From Actinomycetota bacterium (GTDB lineage Bacteria; Actinomycetota; Acidimicrobiia; IMCC26256; VFJJ01), in contig VFJJ01000049.1 in assembly GCA_009886115.1 (NCBI GenBank), positions 1-54,831 on the forward strand: DNA of 54,831 nt, given 5' to 3'. Below the pieces are notes generated by a model that was not told where the DNA came from, searched no databases, and saw nothing but the letters and a program-made list of their open reading frames with translations. Below, in pieces: positions 43,281-51,427 of the stretch. The stretch's first letter is position 1; each line of letters begins with the position of its first letter. The translations under genes and the position numbers were made by a program.

Positions 43281-44078
43281 TCAAGTATCGGCGCCCGTGG
43301 TGCGTCGACGGTAGGCGTCCATGTGCTCCTTGACATCGGGTGCGTGCTGCATGCTGTTCTGGTTGCGGATCTCCAACGCGAGTGCGCTCTGCAGGCTCGG
43401 CGCCTCGATGTTGTGCCAGAGCACGTCCTTGGTCGAGAAGAGCCCCGAGCGCGTGTGGCCGGCCAGCACCCGGGCGTAGGCCAGCACCCGCTCGTCGAGG
43501 TGAGCGGCCGGAGCGACCTGCGAGACCAACCCCATCTGGAGTGCCTCCGCGGCGTCGATGTCGCGCCCCGAGAGGATGAGGTCGAAGGCCCGGGCGTTGC
43601 CGATGAGGCGTGGCAGCAGGTAGGTGATGCCGATGTCGGTGCCCGACAAGCCCGTGCGGATGAACGCCGAGCAGAGTCGAGCGGCGCTGCTCGCGATGCG
43701 GATGTCGGCCGCGCAGGCCAGCGCCAGGCCACCCCCGAAGGCGGCGCCGTTGATCGCGGCGATGATCACCTGTGGGGTGTTGCGCATGTGCACCGTCAGG
43801 TTCGACATGTAGGTCTGGGCGTCGGTCCCGGCGTTGCGGTGAGGATGCTGTCCCGCCTCGGGAGGCGTTCCCCAGTCCTTCAGATCGAGGCCCGCGCAGA
43901 AGCCCCGTCCGGCCCCCGTGAGGATCACCACCTTGGTCTGCGGGTCGTTTCCGACCGTGTCGAGCGCGTCGTGCAGGTCGGTCACGAGCTCGAAGCTCAA
44001 GGCGTTCAAGCGCTCGGGCCGGTTCAGCCTGATGATCGTGATGTGCGGCTCGATCCGCTCGATCTCGACGGTGCTCAT
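43281..44078 (-). CDS. Enoyl-CoA hydratase/isomerase (crotonase) family protein
   Basis: 265 residues. The oxyanion-hole residues are in LNALSFELV and GRGFCAGLDLKDWGT, and GAAFGGGLALACAADIRIA is the second crotonase motif. FIRTGLSGTDIGITYLLPRL suggests the EchA-type subgroup. Catalytic glutamate positions are not clearly kept (SGTDIG where hydratases have ExxxG), so it may be an isomerase, hydrolase or other crotonase. ATG 44078 follows AAAGGGAG. It is divergent from the DegT-like gene. Confidence 0.9.
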   Translation of the reverse strand: MSTVEIERIEPHITIIRLNRPERLNALSFELVTDLHDALDTVGNDPQTKVVILTGAGRGFCAGLDLKDWGTPPEAGQHPHRNAGTDAQTYMSNLTVHMRNTPQVIIAAINGAAFGGGLALACAADIRIASSAARLCSAFIRTGLSGTDIGITYLLPRLIGNARAFDLILSGRDIDAAEALQMGLVSQVAPAAHLDERVLAYARVLAGHTRSGLFSTKDVLWHNIEAPSLQSALALEIRNQNSMQHAPDVKEHMDAYRRRTTGADT

Positions 44079-44221
44079 GGCGGGCTCCCTTTCGGTACGG
44101 GTAGGCCGGGCGTTGACGGACCGTGCTTGCGCATGGGGCCCTCCGCGGCCGAGTCTCGTGGCTGCGCGACCGGTTCCGCTCACCGGAACCCGATCCGACG
44201 AGCCCGAGCGAGGAGCCGACC

Positions 44222-45430
44222 ATGACTGCATCGCGAGTGCACAAGGTGACCGAGGCCGGACCGGTGCACGACGAGCGCGAGATCGAGGCCGTCCTCGAGG
44301 TGCTCCGCAGCGGGCTGCTCGATCTGGGTCCACGCGTCGCCGAGTTCGAGCGACGCGGCGCCGAGCTGCTCGCCAAGGCGCATGGTGTGATGGTGAACTC
44401 CGGCACCTCGGCCCTGTGGCTCGCGGTCGACCTGCTCGGCTGTGAGCCGGGCGACGAGGTGATCACGTCGCCGCTCACGTTCTCGAGCGACGTCGCGCCG
44501 CTCGTGCGCTCAGGGATCGTCCCCGTGTTCGTCGACATCGAGGCCGACACCTACCAGATCGACCCGGCCAAGATCGGCGCCATGATCGGCCCTCGTACCA
44601 AGGCGATCCTCGCTCCGAACCTGTGCGGCAACATCCCCGACTGGGACGCCATCCGGGCCATCGCCGACCGCCACGGCCTCCTCGTCGTCGAGGACAGCTG
44701 CGACGTCCTCGACTCGCACCTGCGGGGCACCCGGACGGGCCTGCGGGCCGACATCGTCGTCACCAGCTTCGCCCGCACCCACTCGATGACCGCAGCGGGC
44801 AACGGCGGCATGATCGCCGTGAACGATCCCGAGTGGTACGACCAGACGCTCGTGCGTCGCCGCTGGGGCCGCCGGTCCGAGACCTACCTGTTCGGCAGCC
44901 GCAAGGGGACTGCCGACCGGTTCGGCCCGCTCGCCGACGGCACGCCCTACGACCTGATCTTCGTGTTCGACGACATGGGCTACAACTTCGAGCCCTCCGA
45001 GATCATGGCCGCCTACGGGCTCGTGCAGATGGACAAGCTCCCCGAGTTCAACCGGCGTCGCCAGACGACCCACCGGGCGATCGACGACGTGCTCGCAGCC
45101 CACGAGGACAAGGTCGTGCGGCCACGGACGGTCGACGGCGCCGAGACGACCTGGATGCGCTACCCGTTCCTGCTCGCCGACGGCATCGACCGCACGGCCG
45201 TGCAGGAGTTCTTCGTCGAGCGCAACATCCCCACCCGCATGGTGTGGACGGGCAACATCCTGCGCCAGCCCGGCTTCGCTGCGATCGAGCACCGGGCCCC
45301 GGCCGACGGCCTTCCCGAGTGCGACCGCGTCATGGACCGGGCCCTTTCGCTGCCCCTGCACCACGGCCTGACGAGCGACGACGTGGGACACATGGTGAGC
45401 AGCGTCGAGGAGTGGCTCACGTCGCTGTGA
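44222..45430 (+). CDS. DegT/DnrJ/EryC1-fold enzyme with His at the PLP-lysine site
   Basis: 402 residues of the sugar aminotransferase/dehydratase fold. GPRVAEFERRGAELLAKAHG and VNSGTSALWLAVDLLG give the PLP phosphate site, VVEDSCDVLDS the Asp. Where aminotransferases have SFxxTK, this reads SFARTHSMTAAGNGG, with His187 at the lysine position, as in the 3-dehydratases ColD and RfbH/E1. MGYNFEPSEIMAAYGLVQMD matches the RfbH region. The RfbH [2Fe-2S] cysteines between RRRWGR and the GYN motif are absent, so a ColD-like enzyme is the closer parallel. It likely acts on a nucleotide-linked 4-keto sugar. No sugar genes lie beside it. Confidence 0.85.
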   Translation: MTASRVHKVTEAGPVHDEREIEAVLEVLRSGLLDLGPRVAEFERRGAELLAKAHGVMVNSGTSALWLAVDLLGCEPGDEVITSPLTFSSDVAPLVRSGIVPVFVDIEADTYQIDPAKIGAMIGPRTKAILAPNLCGNIPDWDAIRAIADRHGLLVVEDSCDVLDSHLRGTRTGLRADIVVTSFARTHSMTAAGNGGMIAVNDPEWYDQTLVRRRWGRRSETYLFGSRKGTADRFGPLADGTPYDLIFVFDDMGYNFEPSEIMAAYGLVQMDKLPEFNRRRQTTHRAIDDVLAAHEDKVVRPRTVDGAETTWMRYPFLLADGIDRTAVQEFFVERNIPTRMVWTGNILRQPGFAAIEHRAPADGLPECDRVMDRALSLPLHHGLTSDDVGHMVSSVEEWLTSL

Positions 45431-45439
45431 CTCCAGCCG

Positions 45440-45487
45440 CAACTGTCAGCGTGAGGGGCCGTATCCGGGCCGCCACGCTGACAGTTG
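45440..45487. terminator. Bidirectional terminator between convergent genes
   Basis: CAACTGTCAGCGTG (45440-45453) is the exact reverse complement of 45474-45487, with a 20-nt loop that has its own GGCC/GGCC pairing. It sits between the convergent DegT-like and monooxygenase genes. Confidence 0.75.
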
Positions 45488-45500
45488 GAATGGTTCGGGG

Positions 45501-46559
45501 TCAGGCCAGGGCCGCGGCGACGGCCGGCACGACCCGACGGGCGAAATGCTCGAGCCGCTCGTTGGCCCAGGCGATGGGCTCACCCGGGAACCGGGTCCAG
45601 CAGTGGATGTCTTCCACGAAGCCGGTCCGGGCGGCGTCGACGATCTGACGGGTCATCTCGTCGACGTCGACGAGCTCGTAGGGCGTGCGGGCCAGCAGCT
45701 CGTCCACCGTCTCGACCGGGATCCAACCCGGCCCGTAGGCGCCCCGGTCGCCGTACTCGTTCACCTGGTGCATCACGTACGGCGCGACGCGGTGCAGCTC
45801 GCGCTCGGGATCGTCGCCGAAGATCCAGTGGTAGCCGACGGCCACCCGGGGTGTTCGGCCGTGACGCGCACAGGCCTGCGCGTACGCCGGCCACAGTGCC
45901 GGGATGGGCCCGAGCAAGCCGTCGGCGTAGCGGGCCGCTCGGTCGATCCCCTTGGGGCCGAAGGTTCCCAGCCACAGCTCCGGGCCGCCCCGGACGTCGT
46001 CGAGCGGGCCGGGCGTCACGGTGAGCCCGGCCAACTCGGGGTAGCCGTCCACTTCGATCGGGCGGCCGTCGAACGCCGCGCGCAGCACGTGCAGCGCTTG
46101 CTCGGTCCGGGCCCACCGGCCGTCGAGCGGCACGCCGAACGCCGCGAACTCCTCGGGCCGGTAGCCGACCCCGACCCCGAGCCGGAACCGTCCTCCCGAG
46201 AGGGCGTCGACCGTGAGGGCGTCCTCGGCGAGGCGGACAGGATGCGCCAAGGGCAGGATCACGACGCTGGTGCCGATCTCCATCCGCTGCGTGCGCACGG
46301 CGATCGCCGCGGCCAGCGTGAGCGGCGACGGCGTGTATCCGTCGTCGACGAAGTGGTGCTCGGAGATCCACGTGCTCGTGAACCCGAGCTCTGTTTCGGC
46401 CCAGGAGAGCTGGTCGAGGATCTCGCCGTAGTACCGGTCCCACGGCAGCGCCCAGCGGGGCGGGTTGCGGAAGTCGTGGTAGAGCCCGAACGCCGGTAGC
46501 GGAGCACCTGTGCCCGAGGTGGTGCCCATAGCGCCGCCGCCGGGGTCGGCGCCGGTCAC
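45501..46559 (-). CDS. LLM class (F420- or FMN-dependent) oxidoreductase
   Basis: 352 residues of the luciferase-like TIM barrel. YYGEILDQLSWAETELGFTS, WISEHHFVDDGYTPSPLTLA and EIGTSVVILPLAHPVRLAED are the family N-terminal marks, and LGVGVGYRPEEFAAFGVPLD the flavin-site loop. F420 use is likely for the organism, but FMN cannot be excluded. The GTG at 46559 overlaps the P450 stop by 4 bp, so it is translationally coupled to the P450. It is the last gene of the SDR, hydrolase, P450, LLM run. Confidence 0.92.
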   Translation of the reverse strand: MTGADPGGGAMGTTSGTGAPLPAFGLYHDFRNPPRWALPWDRYYGEILDQLSWAETELGFTSTWISEHHFVDDGYTPSPLTLAAAIAVRTQRMEIGTSVVILPLAHPVRLAEDALTVDALSGGRFRLGVGVGYRPEEFAAFGVPLDGRWARTEQALHVLRAAFDGRPIEVDGYPELAGLTVTPGPLDDVRGGPELWLGTFGPKGIDRAARYADGLLGPIPALWPAYAQACARHGRTPRVAVGYHWIFGDDPERELHRVAPYVMHQVNEYGDRGAYGPGWIPVETVDELLARTPYELVDVDEMTRQIVDAARTGFVEDIHCWTRFPGEPIAWANERLEHFARRVVPAVAAALA

Positions 46560-47758
46560 CGAGGCGCCGTGAACGTGACCGGGAGCCGGTTCGGGCCCCG
46601 GAGGAGATGGTGGATCGTGCCCGTGATGCGCACGCCGGGATCGTCGACGAGCCGGAGGTCAGGGAGTCGCTCGAGGATGACGCGCAGCGCGACATCGAGC
46701 TCGGCTCGGGCCAGGGCCGCGCCCAGGCAGAAGTGCAACCCGAAACCGAACGTCATCACCGAGGTCGGGCGGCGCTCGACGTCGAAGCGGTCGGGGTCGG
46801 GATACACGGCCGGGTCACGGTTGGCGGCCATGATCCCGAGGAACATGGGCGCGCCGGCGGGAATGGGGATGTCGTGCCAGACGACGTCGCGCGGGTTGAT
46901 TCGCGGGATCCACGCGGTCGGCGGGTTGAGTCGCACGCCCTCTTCCGACGCCGAGCGGCACATCCCGTCGGGATCGGCGAGCACCTTGGCCATCTGATCG
47001 GGATGGGTGAGCAACGAGTGGAGTGTGCTGCCGAGGCCCAGGTACGTCGTGTCGGCCCCGGCGGGGAACAGCAGGCGCAAGAAGTTGAAGATCTCCTCAT
47101 CGCCCAGCTGTTGGCCTTCGACCTCGGTGGTGGCCAGCGTCGAGATGAGGTCGTCGCCCGGATCGGTGCGGCGCTGTTGCAGGATCGGCTCGACGAACGC
47201 CATGAACTCGTGCGAGCACTGCATTGCGTTGTCGTGACTGTTCTGGATGTCGAGCATCCCGAGCGCCCAGCGCTTGATGTCGTCCTCGGAGGTGCGAGGG
47301 AGCCCGAGGAGTCTGGTGATGACGATGAACGGGTACCGGCTGGTGAAGTCGGCCACGAGATCGGCCCGCCCGGTGTGCACGAAGCGGTCGATGAGCTCGT
47401 GGGCGATCGGCTCGAGCAGCGGCGGAACGAGCGTTGGCATCAACCGCTGCCGGAACGCTGGCGAGACGAGCGCCCGGTTGAGTCGGTGCTCCTCCCCGAA
47501 CATGCACTGCAGATTGCGCCCGAGCACGTCGGTGACGACGTTGCCGTAGAACTCGGCCGACGGGAAGGTCTCCTCGTCCTTCATCGCCGCGCTGACGAGC
47601 TCGTGCGTGAGCAGCAACAGGGCGGGCTGGCCGAAACCCTTGGCCCACAAGGCCGGCTTGCGCGCTCGCATCTCATGCAAGGCCGCGGCCACATCGGGCA
47701 GGTCGTCGAGGATCACGTCGACCTGGTCGTCAAGCTCGGTGGCGGAGGGAATGGTCAT
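46556..47758 (-). CDS. Cytochrome P450
   Basis: 400 residues. The I-helix is LLFPAGADTTYLGLG (AGADT at 233-237), the K-helix ExxR is EEGVR (273-276), and the heme loop is FGFGLHFCLGAALARAE with Cys344. The N-terminus has no membrane anchor, so it is soluble and depends on separate ferredoxin partners, none of which are in the window. The ATG at 47758 is chosen; the frame is open further upstream without similarity. It probably hydroxylates the same substrate pathway as the coupled monooxygenase. Confidence 0.95.
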   Translation of the reverse strand: MTIPSATELDDQVDVILDDLPDVAAALHEMRARKPALWAKGFGQPALLLLTHELVSAAMKDEETFPSAEFYGNVVTDVLGRNLQCMFGEEHRLNRALVSPAFRQRLMPTLVPPLLEPIAHELIDRFVHTGRADLVADFTSRYPFIVITRLLGLPRTSEDDIKRWALGMLDIQNSHDNAMQCSHEFMAFVEPILQQRRTDPGDDLISTLATTEVEGQQLGDEEIFNFLRLLFPAGADTTYLGLGSTLHSLLTHPDQMAKVLADPDGMCRSASEEGVRLNPPTAWIPRINPRDVVWHDIPIPAGAPMFLGIMAANRDPAVYPDPDRFDVERRPTSVMTFGFGLHFCLGAALARAELDVALRVILERLPDLRLVDDPGVRITGTIHHLLRGPNRLPVTFTAPR

Positions 47759-47870
47759 CGTCACGGCGTCGCCTCCGATGTTCGGACCCCAGCGGGGCCT
47801 CGTCGGACGGGAGTCTGCTTCAGTCGGGTACATGTTTGCAGCCGCAGGGCCGCAGCGGCACGAGACGCGC

Positions 47871-48491
47871 TCAGGACGGTTTCCACACGTCGATGATCGC
47901 CTGTGACGCCACGACATAAGCGATGTTGCGGATCGTGTAGCGCAGCAACGTCTCGGCATACTCGGGCGGGTCGCTGGCAACGCAGTCGCTCGGCACGACG
48001 ACCGTGAAGCCGCGGTTCATGGCCTCGATGGCGGTGCCCACCACGGCGATGTTGAGCGAGACACCGGTGACGATCAGCGTGGTGACGCCGGTGTTGCGCA
48101 GGTACGGATCGAGCCCGGTGGCGTAGAAGCCCGTGAGCCCTTGCTCCCTGCGGAACACCACGTCCTCGGGCCGTGGCGCGATCTCGGGCATGACCGGGCC
48201 GTGACCGCCCATCCCCTCGTTGGCGCCATCACGCATGCGCAGATGGACGAGCGTGTTGCGGGCGAAACCGAACCCGTCGGACCGGCGTTCGTCGGTGCAG
48301 TAATAGACCCGGACGCCCGCACCACGCGCAGCATCGAACAGCCGGGCCAGGTTGGCGACGAGGCCCACGTGCTCTGCCGCCCGCGCCAGGCCGGGCAGGA
48401 TCGACGAGTCGCCCAGCAGCCCCTGCTGGCACTCCATGTTGACCACGGCGCAGGTGGCCGGATCGAGGTGAGGCGAGATGTCGAGCGGCAC
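47871..48491 (-). CDS. Isochorismatase-like protein lacking the catalytic Asp and Cys
   Basis: 206 residues from the GTG at 48491, five bases after the SDR stop. The fold marks are VVNMECQQGLLGDSS, RVYYCTDERR and TLIVTGVSLNIAVVGTAIEA. In active isochorismatase-type hydrolases the first motif has Asp (here Asn18-Met-Glu20) and the second has Cys (here Ala149). A subgroup with VECQ and GVSLN is common in actinobacteria. It may use other residues, bind rather than cut, or be a pathway partner of the SDR and P450. Confidence 0.85.
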   Translation of the reverse strand: MPLDISPHLDPATCAVVNMECQQGLLGDSSILPGLARAAEHVGLVANLARLFDAARGAGVRVYYCTDERRSDGFGFARNTLVHLRMRDGANEGMGGHGPVMPEIAPRPEDVVFRREQGLTGFYATGLDPYLRNTGVTTLIVTGVSLNIAVVGTAIEAMNRGFTVVVPSDCVASDPPEYAETLLRYTIRNIAYVVASQAIIDVWKPS

Positions 48492-48496
48492 GGCGC

Positions 48497-49318
48497 TCAG
48501 CCCTCGCCGATGGCGCTCAAGGCGGAGGTGTCGGGCACACCGAGCTTGCAGGTGAGGCCACCGTCGATCGGGAGGAGCACGCCGTTGACGTACTCGCCCT
48601 CCTCCGACGCCAGGTAGAGGCAACCATTGGCGATGTCACGGGGCGTGCCGAGACGGGGCGACGGGATGGCCTTCTTCACCGCGGAGATGAATCCCTCGTT
48701 GGCGACCATCTTGGTCATCACCTCGCCACCAGTTGGGGTGAAGCCGACGATGATGGCGTTGCACCGGATGCCCAGCGGGCCGTAGTCGACGGCGATCTGG
48801 CGGGTCAGCGCGTTCACGGCGCCCTTCGAGGCCTGATAGGCGGGCCGGCCTTCGATCGCCCTCACGCTCGACGCCGCCGATATGTTGATGATCGCTCCCC
48901 CACCGGCTGCTTTCATGTGGGGAATGGCGTACTTCGACGTGTAGAGCACGCCCCAGATGCCCGTGCGCAGGATGGTCTCGAAGGCGTCGATGGCGATCTC
49001 CTCGACGTGACTGTCGGGCCCGCCGGGTGTGGTCATGTCGGTCGCCGCCGCGTTGTTCACCACCGTCGTGAGGCTTCCGTAGGTGTCGACAGCGAGCGCG
49101 ATGGCCGCCTGCACGTCGGCCTCGATCGCCACGCTGCCCTGGGCGAACGACACCGCCCGCCCTTCGCCGCGAAGCCGGTCCTGCAACGCCTGGCCCTTGT
49201 CGGCCGAACGGCCGGTGAACACCACCGACGCGCCTTCCTCCGCGAAGCGCTCCAGGATCGCCGTTCCGATCCCGTACGTCGCCCCGGTCACCAATGCCAC
49301 CTTGCCGGCAAGCCTCAT
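48497..49318 (-). CDS. SDR family oxidoreductase
   Basis: 273 residues. The cofactor site is VTGATYGIGTAILERF with FTGRSAD (NADP preference possible). NNAAATD and the catalytic trio in NISAASSVRAIEGRPAYQASK (Ser, Tyr, Lys) are intact. The C-terminus LYLASEEGEYVNGVLLPIDG is typical of classical SDRs. First gene of a minus-strand catabolic-looking run with the isochorismatase-like gene, P450 and LLM enzyme. A TetR-type operator lies just upstream. Confidence 0.92.
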   Translation of the reverse strand: MRLAGKVALVTGATYGIGTAILERFAEEGASVVFTGRSADKGQALQDRLRGEGRAVSFAQGSVAIEADVQAAIALAVDTYGSLTTVVNNAAATDMTTPGGPDSHVEEIAIDAFETILRTGIWGVLYTSKYAIPHMKAAGGGAIINISAASSVRAIEGRPAYQASKGAVNALTRQIAVDYGPLGIRCNAIIVGFTPTGGEVMTKMVANEGFISAVKKAIPSPRLGTPRDIANGCLYLASEEGEYVNGVLLPIDGGLTCKLGVPDTSALSAIGEG

Positions 49319-49346
49319 CGCCCGTCCCCCTCATTCGGATCAATCA

Positions 49347-49359
49347 TGAACATTGTTCA
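49347..49359 (-). promoter_or_regulatory. TetR-type operator candidate before the SDR operon
   Basis: TGAACA-T-TGTTCA is a perfect 13-bp inverted repeat, 29 bp upstream of the SDR start. TGAAC half-sites are common for TetR repressors. No TetR gene is in the window. Confidence 0.55.
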
Positions 49360-49441
49360 ACTGTGCACCGGTCGTCGCGGTCGTCCCGGTCGCGGTCCCC
49401 GCACCGGCGCCGCGACAGCGCCCACACACTGGTCGTCCGTT

Positions 49442-49457
49442 CGATCACATGTGATCG
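49442..49457. promoter_or_regulatory. 16-bp perfect palindrome before the SDR operon
   Basis: CGATCACATGTGATCG, about 125 bp upstream of the SDR start and 125 bp before the tRNA. It resembles CRP/FNR- or GntR-like sites. The rest of this 264-bp gap shows nothing else. Confidence 0.5.
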
Positions 49458-49582
49458 GTTCCACGACCAGTTCCTCGCCTGGGCACCCGTGCGAACCTCG
49501 TGACGGTGATCGTGCGCCCGATCCGTGAGAGGGCAGCGCAACTACACTCCGCCACAGCTCGCCAGGTCGTGTCAGCATCCCC

Positions 49583-49655
49583 GCCCTCGTAGCTCAGGGG
49601 ATAGAGCGTCGGTTTCCTAAACCGTGCGTCGCATGTTCGAATCATGCCGAGGGCG
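49583..49655 (+). tRNA. tRNA-Arg (anticodon CCT)
   Basis: 73 bases. The acceptor stem GCCCTCG pairs with CGAGGGC, the D arm is GCTCAGGGGATAGAGC, the anticodon loop is TTCCTAA (anticodon CCT) on a stem with one T-T pair at its base, and the T arm is GCATG-TTCGAAT-CATGC. The 3' CCA is not encoded. It reads AGG codons. The genes just downstream are truncated, so the tRNA could mark an integration or rearrangement hot spot, though no second copy of its 3' end is seen in the window. Confidence 0.95.
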
Positions 49656-49815
49656 CTGCACTTCTGGGCTCGGCCTGCTGGGGCGACGCCCATCGACGCA
49701 GGGGACCGACTCGCCGTCACCGACCCGCCATGGGGAGCGCGTGCGGCGGGGCGCTCAGGTCGTCGTCCTCGCTCATCGCAGATCGTGGCGCTCTGGCCGG
49801 ACCGACGACGCCAGG

Positions 49816-50526
49816 TCAGGTCCGGGTGAGGACCACCTTGAGGGCGCCGGTGTCGGCGGCCCGAGCGAAGACGTCGTCGGCGTCGTCGAACTGGTCGAGG
49901 GTGAAGTGGTGGGTCACGAAGCGGTCGGCGTCGATCTCGTGTCCCTGGGTCAGCTTCAGCAGCGTCGGGGTGGAGTACGTGTCGACGAGACCGGTGGTGA
50001 TGGTGACGTTGCGGATCCACAGTTCCTCGAGGTGCAGGGTGACCGGCTTGCCGTGGACGCCGATGTTGGCGATGTGGCCACCCGGGCGGGCCAGCTGGGT
50101 GGCGAGCTCGAAGGTTTCAGGCACGCCGACGGCTTCGATGGCGACATCGTGGCTCGGGCTGAACAGCCGCGCACCCATCATCGCCGAGAGGCCGATCGGG
50201 CCGGCGACGACGACGGCGCCGACGTCACCGACGACGGCGACGACGTCACCGGGCTGCACCGCGCCGTTGAGGACGCCGACCTCGTATCCGGTGGGGAGGA
50301 TGTCAGCGAGCGTGAGGATCTGCTCGTCGGTCACGCCGGCGGGGATGGCGTAGGTGGAGTTGTCGGCGAACGGGACCCGGACGTACTCGGCCTGGGTGCC
50401 GTCGATCTTGCGGCCGAGGATCCGGCCACCCCCGCCGAGGCACTGTCCATAGCTGCCCTCGCGGCAGTAGCGGCAGGCACCGCAGGCGGTCACGCAGGAC
50501 ACGAGGACGCGGTCGCCGACCTTCAC
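49816..50526 (-). pseudogene. Zinc-dependent alcohol dehydrogenase, 5'-truncated and internally rearranged
   Basis: The frame joins family sequence from VKVGDRVLVSCVTACGACRYC (structural zinc cysteines) to GRKIDGTQAEYVRVPFAD and GALKVVLTRT at the end. Three defects are visible. The first roughly 85 residues, with the catalytic zinc Cys and His, are missing. The glycine-rich NAD loop is disrupted by a 21-bp imperfect tandem duplication (VAVVGDVGAVVVAGPIG where VGAGPIG is expected). After GARLFSPSH about 48 residues of the Rossmann domain are gone, jumping to DVAIEAVGVPETFE. All breaks keep the frame. The 5' end abuts a plus-strand fragment at about 50520. Non-functional, or an assembly chimera. 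Confidence 0.8.
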
Positions 50527-50869
50527 GTTCTTCGGTCTCGACGCGATCCACAAGGGTCGCCACGACCACATCAAGCTCGCCACCGTCGGCAACCCCGGGC
50601 TCCACCTACCGACGATGGCCGGCGGTCTCCCTGGCGTGTCGACGCTGATGACCCGCTACATGAACCACAAGATGGAGGCGCTCGACATCCCGTCCATCCC
50701 GGAGTTCGTCGAGATGATCGCCGACACCGGTGCCGGCATGGACGCCTGCAAGGCGTCCGTCGACCTCTTCGGGCTCGAGAAGAACGACTTCATCCCCCAG
50801 GTCCAAGACGTCATCACCGTCGGCGAGCTCTACGAGATCGCCGCCGGCGGCCAGATCATCTTCACCTGA
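50522..50869 (+). pseudogene. DsrE-like (DsrE/DsrF/DrsH family) protein, 5'-truncated
   Basis: Reading FTFFGLDAIHKG, then GGLPGVSTLMTRYMNHKM, EFVEMIADTGAGMDACKASV and VGELYEIAAGGQIIFT, this matches the C-terminal two thirds of the DsrE-like family, whose members have a Rossmann-like fold and act in sulphur or thiol chemistry. The conserved cysteine is in MDACKAS. The N-terminal strand and loop are missing, replaced by the alcohol dehydrogenase fragment on the other strand. ATG 50615 is internal. The gene is followed 2 bp later by an AhpD-like gene, so they were an operon. Confidence 0.75.
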
Positions 50870-50871
50870 TC

Positions 50872-51243
50872 ATGGCTCACGACACCGACGTCATCGACGA
50901 TCTCAAGGAACCCACCCGCAGCCTCGCCCAAGCCATCCCCGACGCGTGGAACGGGTTCACCCAGCTCCACACGGCCGCCGTCGCTGACGGCGCGCTACCG
51001 GCCAAGGTCAAGGAGCTCATGGCGTTGGCCATCGCCGTGGTCAAGCAGTGCGACGGTTGCATCGCCTACCACGCCAAAGCCGCGGCCCGGCGAGGCGCCA
51101 CCGCCGACGAGGTCGCCGAAGCCCTCGGCGTCGCCCTGCTCATGGACGGCGGCACCGCTTCGGTCTCCGGGCCCCGCGCCTGGGCCGCCTACCGAGAGTT
51201 CGCCACTCCCGGCGCGGCAACCCCGATCGCCGCAACGGCGTGA
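50872..51243 (+). CDS. Carboxymuconolactone decarboxylase/AhpD-like protein
   Basis: 123 residues. KVKELMALAIAVVKQCDGC and IAYHAKAAARRGATADEVAE hold the CxxC (Cys60, Cys63) and His67 of the AhpD-like fold, which serves in peroxide or alkylhydroperoxide reduction. EALGVALLMDGGTASVSGPR is the C-terminal helix of the family. It begins two bases after the DsrE-like stop. It appears intact while its upstream partner is truncated, so expression may be lost. Confidence 0.88.
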   Translation: MAHDTDVIDDLKEPTRSLAQAIPDAWNGFTQLHTAAVADGALPAKVKELMALAIAVVKQCDGCIAYHAKAAARRGATADEVAEALGVALLMDGGTASVSGPRAWAAYREFATPGAATPIAATA

Positions 51244-51427
51244 CTCTCCCGAGCGACGATTCCGTGTCGTTCGGCGACCCCGATGGTGAGATCGGTGACG
51301 TGTCTCCGGCGCTGCTCGATAGGGAGATCGACGCCGACGTCGAAGGTGCGTCCCTGGTCGCCGCCTTCGAGCATCTGGGGTCACAGGACGAGCGTTCGAG
51401 CATCCCGTGGGCCGTTTCGCCGTCCCC

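Noticed and set aside
49583-50869. tRNA-Arg as attachment site of an island containing the truncated genes
   Set aside because: No second copy of the tRNA 3' end and no integrase nearby in the window.
51189-51374. Minus-strand frame in the gap before the SDR gene at 51.4 kb
   Set aside because: No recognisable motif; overlaps the AhpD-like 3' end and looks like a shadow.
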